DNA of 64,000 nucleotides from JALQUL01 sp040382935 (GTDB lineage Bacteria > Pseudomonadota > Gammaproteobacteria > Burkholderiales > Burkholderiaceae_C), in the NCBI GenBank assembly GCA_040382935.1, contig JBEIEP010000004.1:76117-140116 (forward strand), in the 5' to 3' direction. Of the stretch, positions 35,306 through 44,449 are shown one piece after another (within the stretch, counting starts at the first letter, position 1; each line of letters starts with the position of its first letter). The translations under genes and the position numbers were made by a program. The notes beneath the pieces are model-generated. The model was not told the DNA's origin, did no database searches, and saw only the letters and a list, made by a program, of their open reading frames with translations.

Positions 35306-36175
35306 TCAGGAGGTGCCATTTGGGGTTGGATACAAGGGCTGCTTCCCATCCTTGAGAAACACCAGTTCCTGACGCCATAAGAGGCTGGCCGGCCATCTCT
35401 TGCGCAAAAACTGAGCGTAAATCGCATTCACCTGCTTTGGCGTTTTCGCGTTAAGCAACGCATCTCGCTCGGCCATCACCTTGTGAATAAACGCGATGTT
35501 ACGGGGCTCGTCACGCAGGGGCGCGTTGTCCTCAGCGCCAACAATCAACTGCACATTCGGGAACATGGGCGCCAGCACGTCGGCATAGTAGTCTCGCGTA
35601 CCGGTGCTACACCCCAGAAGCAATACGGTATCCACACCGCCAAACAGCCGTGGTAAGTTGCGCACTAACTCTTGTAACTGGTTAACCTCTATCAACGCCA
35701 ATTCGCCTCTGTAGTAGCCCTGCTCATGATGGCCTGAAATGACCACCATATCAAAGGAATAGACGGGTTCGGTAGCGGCAAGGTGTTCCAAATCATTGAT
35801 CAAGTCCTGCGCCGCGTAATCGCGAATTAAAAACAGACGGTGCTGTTCGGCTGCGCGTATGCGGTCGAACACCGTTTTGCAAGCGGGGCCTTTTTTCTCG
35901 CCCACAGCGCAGGATTGTGCCTCTTCGGTAAAGCGGTCGACGTCACGTTGCGCCTTGATGACCCCCAATCGCTCCTTGCGGCTGATACGGGTGTAGGAGG
36001 GGACCACCACCACGTCTTGCTCTTTCATGCCGTTACTGCGTTTGATCGCAGCAATTTCAGGCTCGGCGTTGTTCAGGTCAATAAACAGCGTTCGCGCTTG
36101 CGCTTGGGCAAGGCTTGACACGGTACAAACGGCAATGATGAAAGTTGGGTGCAACAGGTGGCGGACAGAAAACAT
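35306..36175 (-). CDS. Exported protein of unknown family with caspase/CHAT-like His...Cys pattern
   Basis: A 289-residue protein with a clear signal peptide (about residues 1-27, ending AQAQA). I do not recognise a named family. A hydrophobic strand leads to H149-H150 (MVVISGHHEQG) and a second to C189 (TVLLLGCSTG), the order and context of the catalytic His and Cys in clan CD peptidases and CHAT domains. C89 and C99 could form a disulfide. The C-terminal 70 residues are basic and helical. The gene is alone between pncC (convergent) and the PIN gene. Protease activity is only inferred; it could also be an inactive fold relative. Confidence 0.6.
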   Translation of the reverse strand: MFSVRHLLHPTFIIAVCTVSSLAQAQARTLFIDLNNAEPEIAAIKRSNGMKEQDVVVVPSYTRISRKERLGVIKAQRDVDRFTEEAQSCAVGEKKGPACKTVFDRIRAAEQHRLFLIRDYAAQDLINDLEHLAATEPVYSFDMVVISGHHEQGYYRGELALIEVNQLQELVRNLPRLFGGVDTVLLLGCSTGTRDYYADVLAPMFPNVQLIVGAEDNAPLRDEPRNIAFIHKVMAERDALLNAKTPKQVNAIYAQFLRKRWPASLLWRQELVFLKDGKQPLYPTPNGTS

Positions 36176-36239
36176 TCAGACCTCTAAAAAAGCTGCCCGC
36201 GCGCAAAAATGGGGCGGGCGGCGCAATAAGCAAATTATC

Positions 36240-36710
36240 CTAGATACCCATCCGTGGCGTCAGCGCTGGCGCCAAACGCCTTTGCGCTGACGCCAGCGTA
36301 GTGCCTACTCCGACGCCTAAGCGTGCCAGGCGGGCGGCAAGTCGCAGGACCGCCTTGTCTTTGCTCAGCAGGGGGGCCTTTAACTGTACAGCCAAGTCAA
36401 TAAAGCACTGGTCGCTGGGGTCTTTACACCGCAGGGGGCAGGGCGGTGCAATTCCTAACACCTTGGCCCATTCGTTTGCGATTTTTTGGCAACTGTCGTC
36501 CCCCATTCCAGTGCGAACCAACCAGGGCGCCAAATAGGGCCGCACCCATACCCATTGCAACTCGTCAAGCATAGGCTGGGTGGCTACCCATTGCACCTGA
36601 CCGTCTTGCATGGCCGACCGCAGAGATTGATAGGCTGGATCTTTAAAAACAAACATATCCAGCACGATATGGGTGTCCAGCACCAGGGGTGCACCGCTTT
36701 CATTAGGCAT
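36240..36710 (-). CDS. PIN-domain protein (COG1569-like)
   Basis: A 156-residue PIN-fold protein, a family of Mg-dependent ribonucleases. Candidate acidic residues are D12 (LVLDTHIVLD), E50 (PMLDELQWV), D97/D100/D105 (KDPSDQCFIDLA) and D118 (SKDKAVL). Such proteins are often labelled toxins, but there is no antitoxin-like gene beside it. I chose the ATG that overlaps the methyltransferase stop by 8 bases; a longer frame extends into that gene. Co-transcription with the rRNA methyltransferase suggests an RNA-related housekeeping role. A long inverted repeat lies in its last codons. Confidence 0.8.
   Translation of the reverse strand: MPNESGAPLVLDTHIVLDMFVFKDPAYQSLRSAMQDGQVQWVATQPMLDELQWVWVRPYLAPWLVRTGMGDDSCQKIANEWAKVLGIAPPCPLRCKDPSDQCFIDLAVQLKAPLLSKDKAVLRLAARLARLGVGVGTTLASAQRRLAPALTPRMGI
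36255..36295. repeat. 12-base perfect inverted repeat in the 3' end of the PIN gene
   Basis: TGGCGTCAGCGC and its exact complement GCGCTGACGCCA flank a 17-base spacer. The GC-rich stem lies within the last 20 codons of the PIN gene with no T run on either side. It could fold in the mRNA or bind a dimeric protein. Confidence 0.7.
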
Positions 36711-37959
36711 CCGTGGCCTTTGGTGCGAATTTGTCTTTGCCCCGTGCAGACCCGGCCACCAAATCAAAACGGAACAGCCTGCACTCAATAGGGCCGTTCC
36801 ACATCGGGATGCGGCGTGATTCCTTTAGGCGCATACGGTTGGGCATCTTCAAATCGGGTGTCAGCATCCAGGCCGACCAACCGGCAAAGTGATGCTTCCA
36901 GTGGGTGGCCAACTGAACAAAAAAGTCACCTTCCTGTTCCGCTTGCGGCGCTTGGCGCCCCGCTGAGCGCAAGCCTTCAGCCGATGCGCCGGCCACACCG
37001 CCTACGCCAATGCGCTCGCCATAGGGCGGGTTGAGCAGCATCACCCCCGTAGGTGCTGGCGGCAACCGTTGCAACGCGTCGCCCCCGCGCAGTTGCACCA
37101 CAGCGCCTACGCCTGCGCGTTCGGCGTTGCGCATGGCAAAGTCCACCATGCGGTGCGACACGTCGCTACCAAAAATCCCAAGCGCTAGCGGGTCTGCATC
37201 ACGTAACACCTGTGCATGGGCCACGTCTTTGCAATGGACCCACTCCTGCTGCTTAAAGGGACGCAACTGTTCAAACCCAAACCGGCGTTGCATTCCAGCG
37301 GCCATGCGGCAGGCGATTTGCGCTGCCTCTATCACTATCGTGCCACTGCCACAGCAGGGGTCGTAAAGCGCTTGGCCGGGTTGCCAGCCACAGGCGGCCA
37401 GCATGGCAGCCGCCAGGGTTTCTTTGAGTGGGGCATCGCCCGTGTCCGTGCGCCAACCCCGTTTAAACAGCGGTTCACCCGAGGTATCCAGGTACACCAC
37501 AAACCTATCGGTGGTCAGGTGCACATGAATACGCACCTGGGGGAATCGTGTGTCCACATCGGGGCGGCTACCAGTGCGCTCGCGAAAGCGGTCGGCCAAT
37601 GCATCTTTTACTTTGAGCGCGGCAAAGTTCAAACTGGTCAGGGGGCTGTGCTGGGCCGTCATGTCAATTTTGAAGGTATGGCGATTGCTCATCCAGTCCT
37701 CCCACACGATGGAGGTGCAGGCCTGGTACAAGTCGTGTTCCGACCGGTAAAAGCCGCTCGCCACTTCAATCAGCACCCGTTGCGCCAATCGACTGTGCAA
37801 ATTGAGACGCATCAACTCGGACCAATTGGCGCGCAGTGCCACACCCGTGCGGGTTTCTTCCAGCGGCCGATTCGACGCCCCCAGGATGGACACCACCTCG
37901 GCGCGCAAATACGGCTCCACGCCCGCGGGGCAAGACATAAAAACACGGTAGGCGGTCAT
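36703..37959 (-). CDS. rlmL: THUMP-domain 23S rRNA guanine-N2 methyltransferase (RlmL N-terminal type)
   Basis: A 418-residue COG0116 enzyme: N-terminal ferredoxin-like and THUMP region (residues 1-~165), then the SAM domain with YDPCCGSGTIVIEAAQIA and the N2-guanine motif LLNPPYGER. In E. coli this domain is the RlmL half of a fused protein that makes m2G2445; here it stands alone. The exact guanine is inferred. It lies 9 bases after rpoN in the same direction. Confidence 0.8.
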   Translation of the reverse strand: MTAYRVFMSCPAGVEPYLRAEVVSILGASNRPLEETRTGVALRANWSELMRLNLHSRLAQRVLIEVASGFYRSEHDLYQACTSIVWEDWMSNRHTFKIDMTAQHSPLTSLNFAALKVKDALADRFRERTGSRPDVDTRFPQVRIHVHLTTDRFVVYLDTSGEPLFKRGWRTDTGDAPLKETLAAAMLAACGWQPGQALYDPCCGSGTIVIEAAQIACRMAAGMQRRFGFEQLRPFKQQEWVHCKDVAHAQVLRDADPLALGIFGSDVSHRMVDFAMRNAERAGVGAVVQLRGGDALQRLPPAPTGVMLLNPPYGERIGVGGVAGASAEGLRSAGRQAPQAEQEGDFFVQLATHWKHHFAGWSAWMLTPDLKMPNRMRLKESRRIPMWNGPIECRLFRFDLVAGSARGKDKFAPKATDA

Positions 37960-37968
37960 AGGTGGCTT

Positions 37969-39579
37969 TCAGTCAATGCGGCGCAAATGGGTGGGGGCGA
38001 TTTTGAGGCTTTCGCGGTACTTGGTAACGGTGCGCCGAGCGCAGTCGATGCCTTTTTCCGCCAGCAGGGCTGACAATTTTTGGTCGCTCAGAGGCTTTTT
38101 AGGGTTTTCTGCCGCAACCCACTGCAAGATCAAGGTGCGCACCGCTGTGCTCGAGGTGGATTGTCCGTCACCCGAGGCCAAACCCGAGGTAAAAAAGTAT
38201 TTTAATTCCAAGGTGCCTTGCGGGCCGGTGATGTATTTGGCAGTGGTGATTCTTGAAACAGTCGATTCGTGCAGACCCAGTTCGTCGGCAACTTCACGCA
38301 GCACCATGGGTTTGAGATGAAGCGGGCCTTTGGCAAAAAATGCCTGCTGGTGGTCCACAATGGTTTGGCTGACGTTAAGCAGGGTGTCGCAGCGCTGGCC
38401 CAGGCTTTTTACCAACCAGCGCGCCTCAAGCAGTGCCTCTTGCAGTGAATCCGCTCGCGCCGCCTTATCGGTCTGCAAGACCTTGACCATACGGTCATTT
38501 ACGCGCAGACCAGACCGCACGTGGGGTGCCAGTGCGGCCACGTAGCGGGACCCTTGCGATTTGACCAAGACGTCGGGGCGAATGACCGGTGCGCAATCGC
38601 TCCCAAAAGCCCGACCAGGACGAGGTTCTAGGCGACGAATCAGGTCACAGGCATGTCGTATGGCTTCTTCTGTACTGCCACAGCTTTTGGCCAACTGGCG
38701 GTAATCCCGCTTGACCAACCAAGCCAAGGGTTGGCGCAGTACGCCAAGCGCCAACCCTATGCACTTCACCTGTTCCTGTGCTCGCTCAGGGTTGGCTTGG
38801 GGCGGCGCTTGTTGGGACAAGCGGTCCCACAATTGCAAACGCAAACAACTGACCAAGTCAGTTGCTCCAACGCCAGGGGGGTCCATTTGCTGCACACATT
38901 CCAGCGCCTGTTCCAACGCATCGCCCACTTCGTTGGCTGCAGGCCGGGCGTAAGGAACGAAATCGTCCACCAAGGCGTCCAAGGGTTCGGTTAGCCACCC
39001 GTCGTCGTTCAAATGCTCAATTACAAACAAAACCGCCGCGCGCTGCAAACCCGCCAAGTGCAAGCCCATCGCCTGTTCCCGCAAATGCTCATGCAGCGTC
39101 GTGGGTGCCACCTGCCATTGCACCGGGTCCTCGCCCTCCTGTGAAGAGGCGGTAAAGGGCAGGTCCAAGTCGTGGGTGTCCCTGGCCTGCCAGGGCGCGT
39201 CGGCATCGCCGTGATGAGGTGTTTCGTCGATTTGCCCCGCCCGTGGTTCTTCGCTATCCCAAGGGGTAGAAGAGTCGAAAACAGGGCTTTCGTCGTTGAC
39301 CTGCCAGTCCGTATCCACCTGCAGTTCGACCAGGGCTTGCTCGCCAACGCCCTCTGCCTCATCGGGACCTAGCTCGGTTCGCTCGTCGTCAGGCGGGGTG
39401 TCTTCGTCAGGGGTTGCGTCGTCCTCACGGGTCGATTCCAGAAAAGGATTTTGGGCCAGGTACTGCGCGATCTCCTGGCTCAACTCCAAATCAGACAATT
39501 GCAAAAGCCGAATCGACTGCTGCAACTGGGGCGTTAAGGTCAGGTGCTGCGCGGTGCGCTGCGTCAGTCCTAGTTTCAT
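37969..39579 (-). CDS. rpoN: RNA polymerase sigma-54 factor RpoN
   Basis: Sigma-54 directs polymerase to -24/-12 promoters, opened by AAA enhancer proteins. The 536-residue protein has the Gln/Leu-rich region I (QHLTLTPQLQQSIRLLQLS), an acidic low-complexity stretch (about 55-145), the core-binding region, the helix-turn-helix (VADELGLHESTVSRIT) and the RpoN box ARRTVTKYRE. It follows lptA-lptB, the standard order; the hpf and ptsN genes often seen after rpoN are replaced here by the rlmL-type gene. Confidence 0.97.
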   Translation of the reverse strand: MKLGLTQRTAQHLTLTPQLQQSIRLLQLSDLELSQEIAQYLAQNPFLESTREDDATPDEDTPPDDERTELGPDEAEGVGEQALVELQVDTDWQVNDESPVFDSSTPWDSEEPRAGQIDETPHHGDADAPWQARDTHDLDLPFTASSQEGEDPVQWQVAPTTLHEHLREQAMGLHLAGLQRAAVLFVIEHLNDDGWLTEPLDALVDDFVPYARPAANEVGDALEQALECVQQMDPPGVGATDLVSCLRLQLWDRLSQQAPPQANPERAQEQVKCIGLALGVLRQPLAWLVKRDYRQLAKSCGSTEEAIRHACDLIRRLEPRPGRAFGSDCAPVIRPDVLVKSQGSRYVAALAPHVRSGLRVNDRMVKVLQTDKAARADSLQEALLEARWLVKSLGQRCDTLLNVSQTIVDHQQAFFAKGPLHLKPMVLREVADELGLHESTVSRITTAKYITGPQGTLELKYFFTSGLASGDGQSTSSTAVRTLILQWVAAENPKKPLSDQKLSALLAEKGIDCARRTVTKYRESLKIAPTHLRRID

Positions 39580-39613
39580 GGGGGATTGGGCGTGGTCGCC
39601 GGGGCACGCACTC

Positions 39614-40405
39614 TCACATCTTGAACGATTCGCCCAGGTACACGCGGCGTACTTCGGGGTTCGCTACGATCTGTTGAGACGTACCTTGGGCCAACACGAC
39701 TCCTTCGTTGATGATGTACGCCTCATCGCAAATGCCCAGGGTCTCTCGCACGTTGTGGTCGGTGATCAACACACCGATCTGTCGCTCTTTCAAGAAGCGA
39801 ATGATCTGTTGAATATCGATCACTGCGATGGGGTCTATGCCCGCAAACGGTTCGTCCAGCAAAACGAAACGCGGCTGTGTGGCCAAAGTGCGCGCGATTT
39901 CGGTGCGCCTACGTTCTCCACCGGACAGCGCAACAGCCGGCGAGCGGCGTAAATGCACCACGTGCAGATCCTGCAGCAGTTGCTCCAAGCGTTGGTCGAT
40001 ATCGTCTCGGGACAACGGCTGGCCCTTTTTCGCACCGTCGTGATAGTTTTGAAGTTCTAACACCGCACGGATGTTTTCTTCGACGGTCAGTCCGCGAAAA
40101 ATCGAAGGCTCTTGCGGCAGGTAGCTCAGGCCCAGTCGAGAACGACGGTGAATCGGTAAGTGGTGCACCGCCTGACCGTCGATTGAAATCGTGCCCCCAT
40201 CGGGCCTGACCAGTCCCACAATCATGTAAAACGACGTTGTCTTACCAGCCCCATTGGGGCCTAGCAAGCCCACCACCTGTCCCTGCCTGACCGCCAATGA
40301 CACGTGCTTGACCACCTGACGACCACCATAGGTCTTGGACAGGCCCTCTGCCACCAATCGGCCGTGGGAGGCGTCGGTACTTGGCAGGGCTGCCACATCC
40401 TTCAT
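39614..40405 (-). CDS. lptB: LPS export ABC transporter ATPase LptB
   Basis: Cytoplasmic ATPase that powers LPS extraction by LptFG and transfer along LptC-LptA-LptD. The 263-residue product has Walker A GLLGPNGAGKTT, Q-loop YLPQEPSIFRGLTV, signature ALSGGERRRTEIAR, Walker B FVLLDEPFAGIDP and the switch His in ITDHNVRETL. It overlaps lptA by ATGA. Confidence 0.97.
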   Translation of the reverse strand: MKDVAALPSTDASHGRLVAEGLSKTYGGRQVVKHVSLAVRQGQVVGLLGPNGAGKTTSFYMIVGLVRPDGGTISIDGQAVHHLPIHRRSRLGLSYLPQEPSIFRGLTVEENIRAVLELQNYHDGAKKGQPLSRDDIDQRLEQLLQDLHVVHLRRSPAVALSGGERRRTEIARTLATQPRFVLLDEPFAGIDPIAVIDIQQIIRFLKERQIGVLITDHNVRETLGICDEAYIINEGVVLAQGTSQQIVANPEVRRVYLGESFKM

Positions 40406-41058
40406 TTGACGGTGTCGCCTATTTTTGGCACCACGCGCAAAGCCGGTGCCGGTGCACTGGCGGGTGGTGAGGCAGGTGCCGCCGCGTTCTTGGGTTTGGC
40501 CGCAATAATGGCTGTTACACGGCCTGAGGGGTTTTGAGCACTCGCATGCAGAGGTCCACCGTCCACAAAATAGCGCGCACTGGTGTTGTCGTACACAATT
40601 TTGCCGCCTTTGAGTTCGTCCTGCACCATAGCGCCTGCCAGCCGGCGCATGACGGCGCGTCGCTGCAAGGTGATGGTATCGGCCGCTCCTGCGTAATCAA
40701 TCTGTTCGGCCTCGCCTTCAATGAACTCATTCACACCGTCGCGCTTTTGTCTGAAAAATGCGGGCATCCCACCGGGCACTGCGTAAATAGTGGCCGATTG
40801 GTTGCCTGCAGCGTCCGTACGCACCTCAATGCGACCACCACGCATCACGATACTGCCTTTGGTGACCACGACATTGCCTGTCAGTTCTGTCACCTGTTTT
40901 TGCTCATCGTGGCGCACCGCATCGGCCTGCGCGTTCATCGGCAACGCGTTATCGGCTTTTTCCGCGTGACCCATGTGAGCCATCAAAAGCAGCGACCCTA
41001 GCATACCCACCAGGGTTGGCAGTCGAAAAAAATGAGAGGTGTTGGCCAAACGTTTCAT
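40402..41058 (-). CDS. lptA: Periplasmic LPS-binding protein LptA
   Basis: Periplasmic bridge of the LPS export machine. The 218-residue product has a signal peptide (about 1-32, ending MGHAE) and the OstA beta-jellyroll pattern (TELTGNVVVTKGSIVMRGGRIEV, EFIEGEAEQIDYAGAADT). The C-terminal 40 residues are Ala/Pro-rich. The lptC and kdsC genes usually found upstream are absent here; dsbA takes that place. Confidence 0.93.
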   Translation of the reverse strand: MKRLANTSHFFRLPTLVGMLGSLLLMAHMGHAEKADNALPMNAQADAVRHDEQKQVTELTGNVVVTKGSIVMRGGRIEVRTDAAGNQSATIYAVPGGMPAFFRQKRDGVNEFIEGEAEQIDYAGAADTITLQRRAVMRRLAGAMVQDELKGGKIVYDNTSARYFVDGGPLHASAQNPSGRVTAIIAAKPKNAAAPASPPASAPAPALRVVPKIGDTVK

Positions 41059-41075
41059 AGATCACACAAATTGGA

Positions 41076-41723
41076 TCAGGCCGATTTTTGTAGCTGCACC
41101 GCCAAAATTTCGACCGATTTGAGCGCCCGTTCGGTTGTTTTGCTCAACTCGCCGTCAATGTAGTAGCGGCCTTGAATGCCAAAGGACGGAACGCCCGACA
41201 CCTGAAACGCGTTCACCAACTGGCTCGCACGCGCCGGCTTACCGGCTACCGAAAACGACTCATAGGTCTTTTTGAAGGTGGCAAAGTCCAGACCACTGGT
41301 CTTTGCCCAATTCATTACCTCTTGATCGCTCAGCAGTTTCATTTTTTTAACATGGACAGCGGCAAAGACCTGGGTGTGGTGGCTCTCCACCTTGCCCATC
41401 GCCTCCAAGGTGTAATACAGCTGCTGCATCGCCTTGGCGCGGCTGTCAAAAGCCACAGGAACTCGCTTGAACACAATGTACGGTGGGATCTTTTTCAACC
41501 ACTGGGCCAGCATGGGCTCAAAAACGTTGCAGTGGGGGCAAAAATAGCCAAAAAACTCAATCACTTCTACCTTGCCCTTGGGTACGTCCACCGCTATGCG
41601 TGGACTGATTTCAAGATAGTCCTTGCCTTTGACCAGGGCTGTTTGTGCCAAGGCCAAGCCAGGAGCCAAAGTACCAGTTGCAGCCAAAGCTGCCGACCAT
41701 TGCACGAGATCACGACGTTTCAT
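41076..41723 (-). CDS. dsbA: Thiol:disulfide interchange protein DsbA
   Basis: Introduces disulfides into periplasmic proteins. The 215-residue product has a thioredoxin fold with the active site C62-P-H-C65 (FFGYFCPHCNVFEP) and a late cis-proline loop (QVSGVPSFGIQGRY). The N-terminus MKRRDLVQWSAALAATG carries a twin Arg before the hydrophobic stretch, so Tat export is possible. It lies between the FtsN-like gene and lptA on the minus strand. Confidence 0.94.
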   Translation of the reverse strand: MKRRDLVQWSAALAATGTLAPGLALAQTALVKGKDYLEISPRIAVDVPKGKVEVIEFFGYFCPHCNVFEPMLAQWLKKIPPYIVFKRVPVAFDSRAKAMQQLYYTLEAMGKVESHHTQVFAAVHVKKMKLLSDQEVMNWAKTSGLDFATFKKTYESFSVAGKPARASQLVNAFQVSGVPSFGIQGRYYIDGELSKTTERALKSVEILAVQLQKSA

Positions 41724-41750
41724 AAGACTCTTCCTTCACTAACATTTGAC

Positions 41751-42476
41751 TTACTTGGGTGATTTCACCAAGGCAGCGTCGAAACCTGCCTTCTCTAGTT
41801 TGGATTTCATGCTTTCAGCGTCCTCTGCACGAGTGAACGGGCCGGCACGAACTCTGTATATCGGCTTGCCACTTTGCTCGCGTTCAGACACCTTGGTTTC
41901 AATGCCTAAAATAGCCAGCCTGGCTTTTTGCGCGTTCGCATCGTCAGAAAGTTTGAATGCGCCTGCTTGCACGTAGAACACGCCAAGCGCTTCGTCATTC
42001 TTGACCTCTGTGGGTTTGGCCAACTGTCCTGTGACCACAGGCGCTTGGCCCTGCGCCTTGGCTTTCACCAGATCGCCTATAGGGTCATTGCCCGTGACTT
42101 TACCCGCATTAGGGGTCGATGCAGCTGCAGCCGGATTGGGCGTTTCGGATTTTTTATCAACGCCCGCCTCCGCTGCAACGGGACTGCTGGCCGCTGCCAT
42201 TGCGCTTGCGGCAAGGGCCTGCAAACTCGCAGGGGGAGGTTTAGTAAACAAACCACCATTGGGATTCCAGTCCTTGTTTTTTTGTGCTTCTTCCGTCTCC
42301 GACAGGGTTTGCGTAGGGTTCACACGGTTCACCACTGGGCTTTGGGCTTTTGCATACCAAACGGCGCCAGCAGCCACCACCAGCAAGCTAATGGCCACGC
42401 CAATCACAATGCCCAAGGCCGTACTGCCGCACTGTGACTTGATTGCTTGCAAACCATTCGGGTTTAACTTTTGCAT
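41751..42476 (-). CDS. SPOR-domain membrane protein (FtsN-like)
   Basis: A 241-residue bitopic protein: short cytoplasmic start, membrane segment (about 20-42), an Ala/Pro-rich periplasmic linker and a C-terminal SPOR domain (FYVQAGAFKLSDDANAQKARL, PIYRVRAGPFTRAEDAE). SPOR domains bind denuded septal glycan, and FtsN has this layout. AAGG lies 7 bases before the second ATG and only 1 base before the first, so I use the second. The argS-SPOR-dsbA order is common in betaproteobacteria. Confidence 0.9.
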   Translation of the reverse strand: MQKLNPNGLQAIKSQCGSTALGIVIGVAISLLVVAAGAVWYAKAQSPVVNRVNPTQTLSETEEAQKNKDWNPNGGLFTKPPPASLQALAASAMAAASSPVAAEAGVDKKSETPNPAAAASTPNAGKVTGNDPIGDLVKAKAQGQAPVVTGQLAKPTEVKNDEALGVFYVQAGAFKLSDDANAQKARLAILGIETKVSEREQSGKPIYRVRAGPFTRAEDAESMKSKLEKAGFDAALVKSPK

Positions 42477-42485
42477 ACCCATCCC

Positions 42486-44162
42486 TTACATCCGATCTGG
42501 TGCCGACACACCCAACACCGCCAACCCGTTAGAGATCACACGGCGAGTGGCCGCCACCAATGCCAGCCGTGCTTGACGCAACCGTGAGTCGTCTACAAGT
42601 ATCCGCTCCGCATCGTAATAGCTGTGGTAGGTACTGGCCAGCTCGCGCAGGTAAAAGGTCACATCGTGGGGCGCAAAATCCTCGGCAGCACCGGTCAAAA
42701 CCTCGGGATATCTGGCCAACATCATCATCAAATTCAAGGCTTGTGGGCTATCTAGTACGGTCAGGTCTGCCTCCTGCAGCAAAGCAAAATCACCGCCCCA
42801 ACTGGCCAACACCGAAGAAATCCGCGCATGTGCGTACTGTACGTAATACACCGGGTTTTCGTTGTTTTTGGCCAAAGCTAAATCAATATCAAACAGGTAT
42901 TCGGTATCGGGCTTACGCGACAACAAAAAGAACCTCACCGCATCTGCACCTGTCCATTCAATCAGGTCGCGCAGCGTCACGTAAGAGCCTGCGCGTTTTG
43001 AAATTTTGACTTCCTGCCCGCCGCGCATCACCCGTACCATAGTGTGCAGCACGTAATCAGGATAACCCAGCGCCACGTCTTTTTTGCTGGCTTGCAAACC
43101 CGCGCGTACGCGGGCAATTGTGCCGTGATGGTCAGTACCCTGAATATTAATGGCGCGGGTATAGCCACGCTCCCACTTGGTCAGATGGTAGGCCACGTCG
43201 GGAACAAAATAAGTGAGGGAGCCATCGCTCTTGCGCATCACCCGGTCTTTGTCGTCGCCGTAGGCAGTGGTTTGCAGCCACAGCGCACCGTCTTTCTCAT
43301 AGGTTTGGCCATTCGCCACCAAATCCTTTACAACGGCCTGCACTTTGCCGCTGGCGTACAAACTCGATTCAAGGTAATACTGGTCAAACACCAGACCAAA
43401 GGCCTTCAAGTCCAGGTCCTGTTCGCGGCGCAGGTAGGCCACCGCAAACTCGCGGATTGCGTCCAAATCGTCTACATCACCCTTGCCGGTTACCGTGCGG
43501 TCGTCCGCTTGCACCGTCTTTTTTGCTATGTAATCGTTGGCAATGTCGGCAATGTAGTCGCCGTTATAAGCCGTCTCTGGCCAATTGGCATGGCCAGGAT
43601 GCACCCCTTTGGCGCGCCATTGGGTGCTGATCGCCAGGTTGTTAATTTGCACGCCCGCGTCGTTGTAGTAAAACTCGCGGTGCACCCGCCAGCCTTGGCT
43701 GGCGTACAAATTACAAATCGCATCGCCTAAGGCGGCCTGCCGTCCATGGCCCACGTGTAGGGGTCCGGTGGGGTTGGCCGAGACAAACTCAACCATCATA
43801 GATTGACCGTTGGGGCTTTGGGCGCCAAAGCTCTCGCCTTGCGAAAGCACCTCATGTATCACCGCCTGCTTGGCTTCGGGTTTGAGCTTGAGATTCAGAA
43901 ACCCGGGTCCCGCGATAGAGATTTCTTCAACCCATCGCGCAAATCCTGCCTGCGCCATCAGTCTGTCACACAGCAGTTGGGCCAATACCCTAGGGTTTTG
44001 CCCCAAAGGTTTAGCCAACTGCATGGCATTGGTACAAGCCCAATCACCAAGCGAGGCCACTTTGGGATTTTCAAAGGCCGCTTTGGCACCCGCGCCTTCG
44101 GACAGGCTTTCTAGCTGTTGACGCAGTTCCTCTAAAAGGCAGGCCTTGACCGACACTGTCAT
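42486..44162 (-). CDS. argS: Arginyl-tRNA synthetase
   Basis: Charges tRNA-Arg; a CCU tRNA-Arg is encoded at 48.3 kb. The class I enzyme is 558 residues: N-terminal additional domain, HIGH-type motif HVGHGRQAALGDA, the long catalytic core (SANPTGPLHVGHG, GTDHHGTIARV), KMSK-like VKISKRAG and a C-terminal DALR domain ending VISNGLAVLGV. I chose the ATG at the family start; the frame is open 59 codons further but those residues are basic and unlike the family. Confidence 0.97.
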   Translation of the reverse strand: MTVSVKACLLEELRQQLESLSEGAGAKAAFENPKVASLGDWACTNAMQLAKPLGQNPRVLAQLLCDRLMAQAGFARWVEEISIAGPGFLNLKLKPEAKQAVIHEVLSQGESFGAQSPNGQSMMVEFVSANPTGPLHVGHGRQAALGDAICNLYASQGWRVHREFYYNDAGVQINNLAISTQWRAKGVHPGHANWPETAYNGDYIADIANDYIAKKTVQADDRTVTGKGDVDDLDAIREFAVAYLRREQDLDLKAFGLVFDQYYLESSLYASGKVQAVVKDLVANGQTYEKDGALWLQTTAYGDDKDRVMRKSDGSLTYFVPDVAYHLTKWERGYTRAINIQGTDHHGTIARVRAGLQASKKDVALGYPDYVLHTMVRVMRGGQEVKISKRAGSYVTLRDLIEWTGADAVRFFLLSRKPDTEYLFDIDLALAKNNENPVYYVQYAHARISSVLASWGGDFALLQEADLTVLDSPQALNLMMMLARYPEVLTGAAEDFAPHDVTFYLRELASTYHSYYDAERILVDDSRLRQARLALVAATRRVISNGLAVLGVSAPDRM

Positions 44163-44449
44163 ATTTTTAATGCGAGACCTTACCCGCTCTCCTGATAAAA
44201 GGTTGCTCAAGGGGAAGCCCCTCTGTAATCCTAGAATGGTAAGGGCAAAGTCTCTATTTTTTTGGTGCTTCTGGTCAAAGCGATGTCTTTTTGTAACGCG
44301 AGAGCGCAGTGCCATAGCGGATTGGTGGTCTGTGGCCAAACGCTTGGGTTCCCGCTCAATTTTGCAACCCTCCCGCGCTAACCCTGGCGTAGCCCATGTA
44401 AAATCTTAAGGTTTAGCGATATTCTTACCTCACTGGACCCTCTTTGAAC

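Noticed and set aside
36240..36710. Toxin-antitoxin module around the PIN gene
   Set aside because: No small partner gene lies directly upstream or downstream; the neighbours are a methyltransferase and a gap of about 65 bases.
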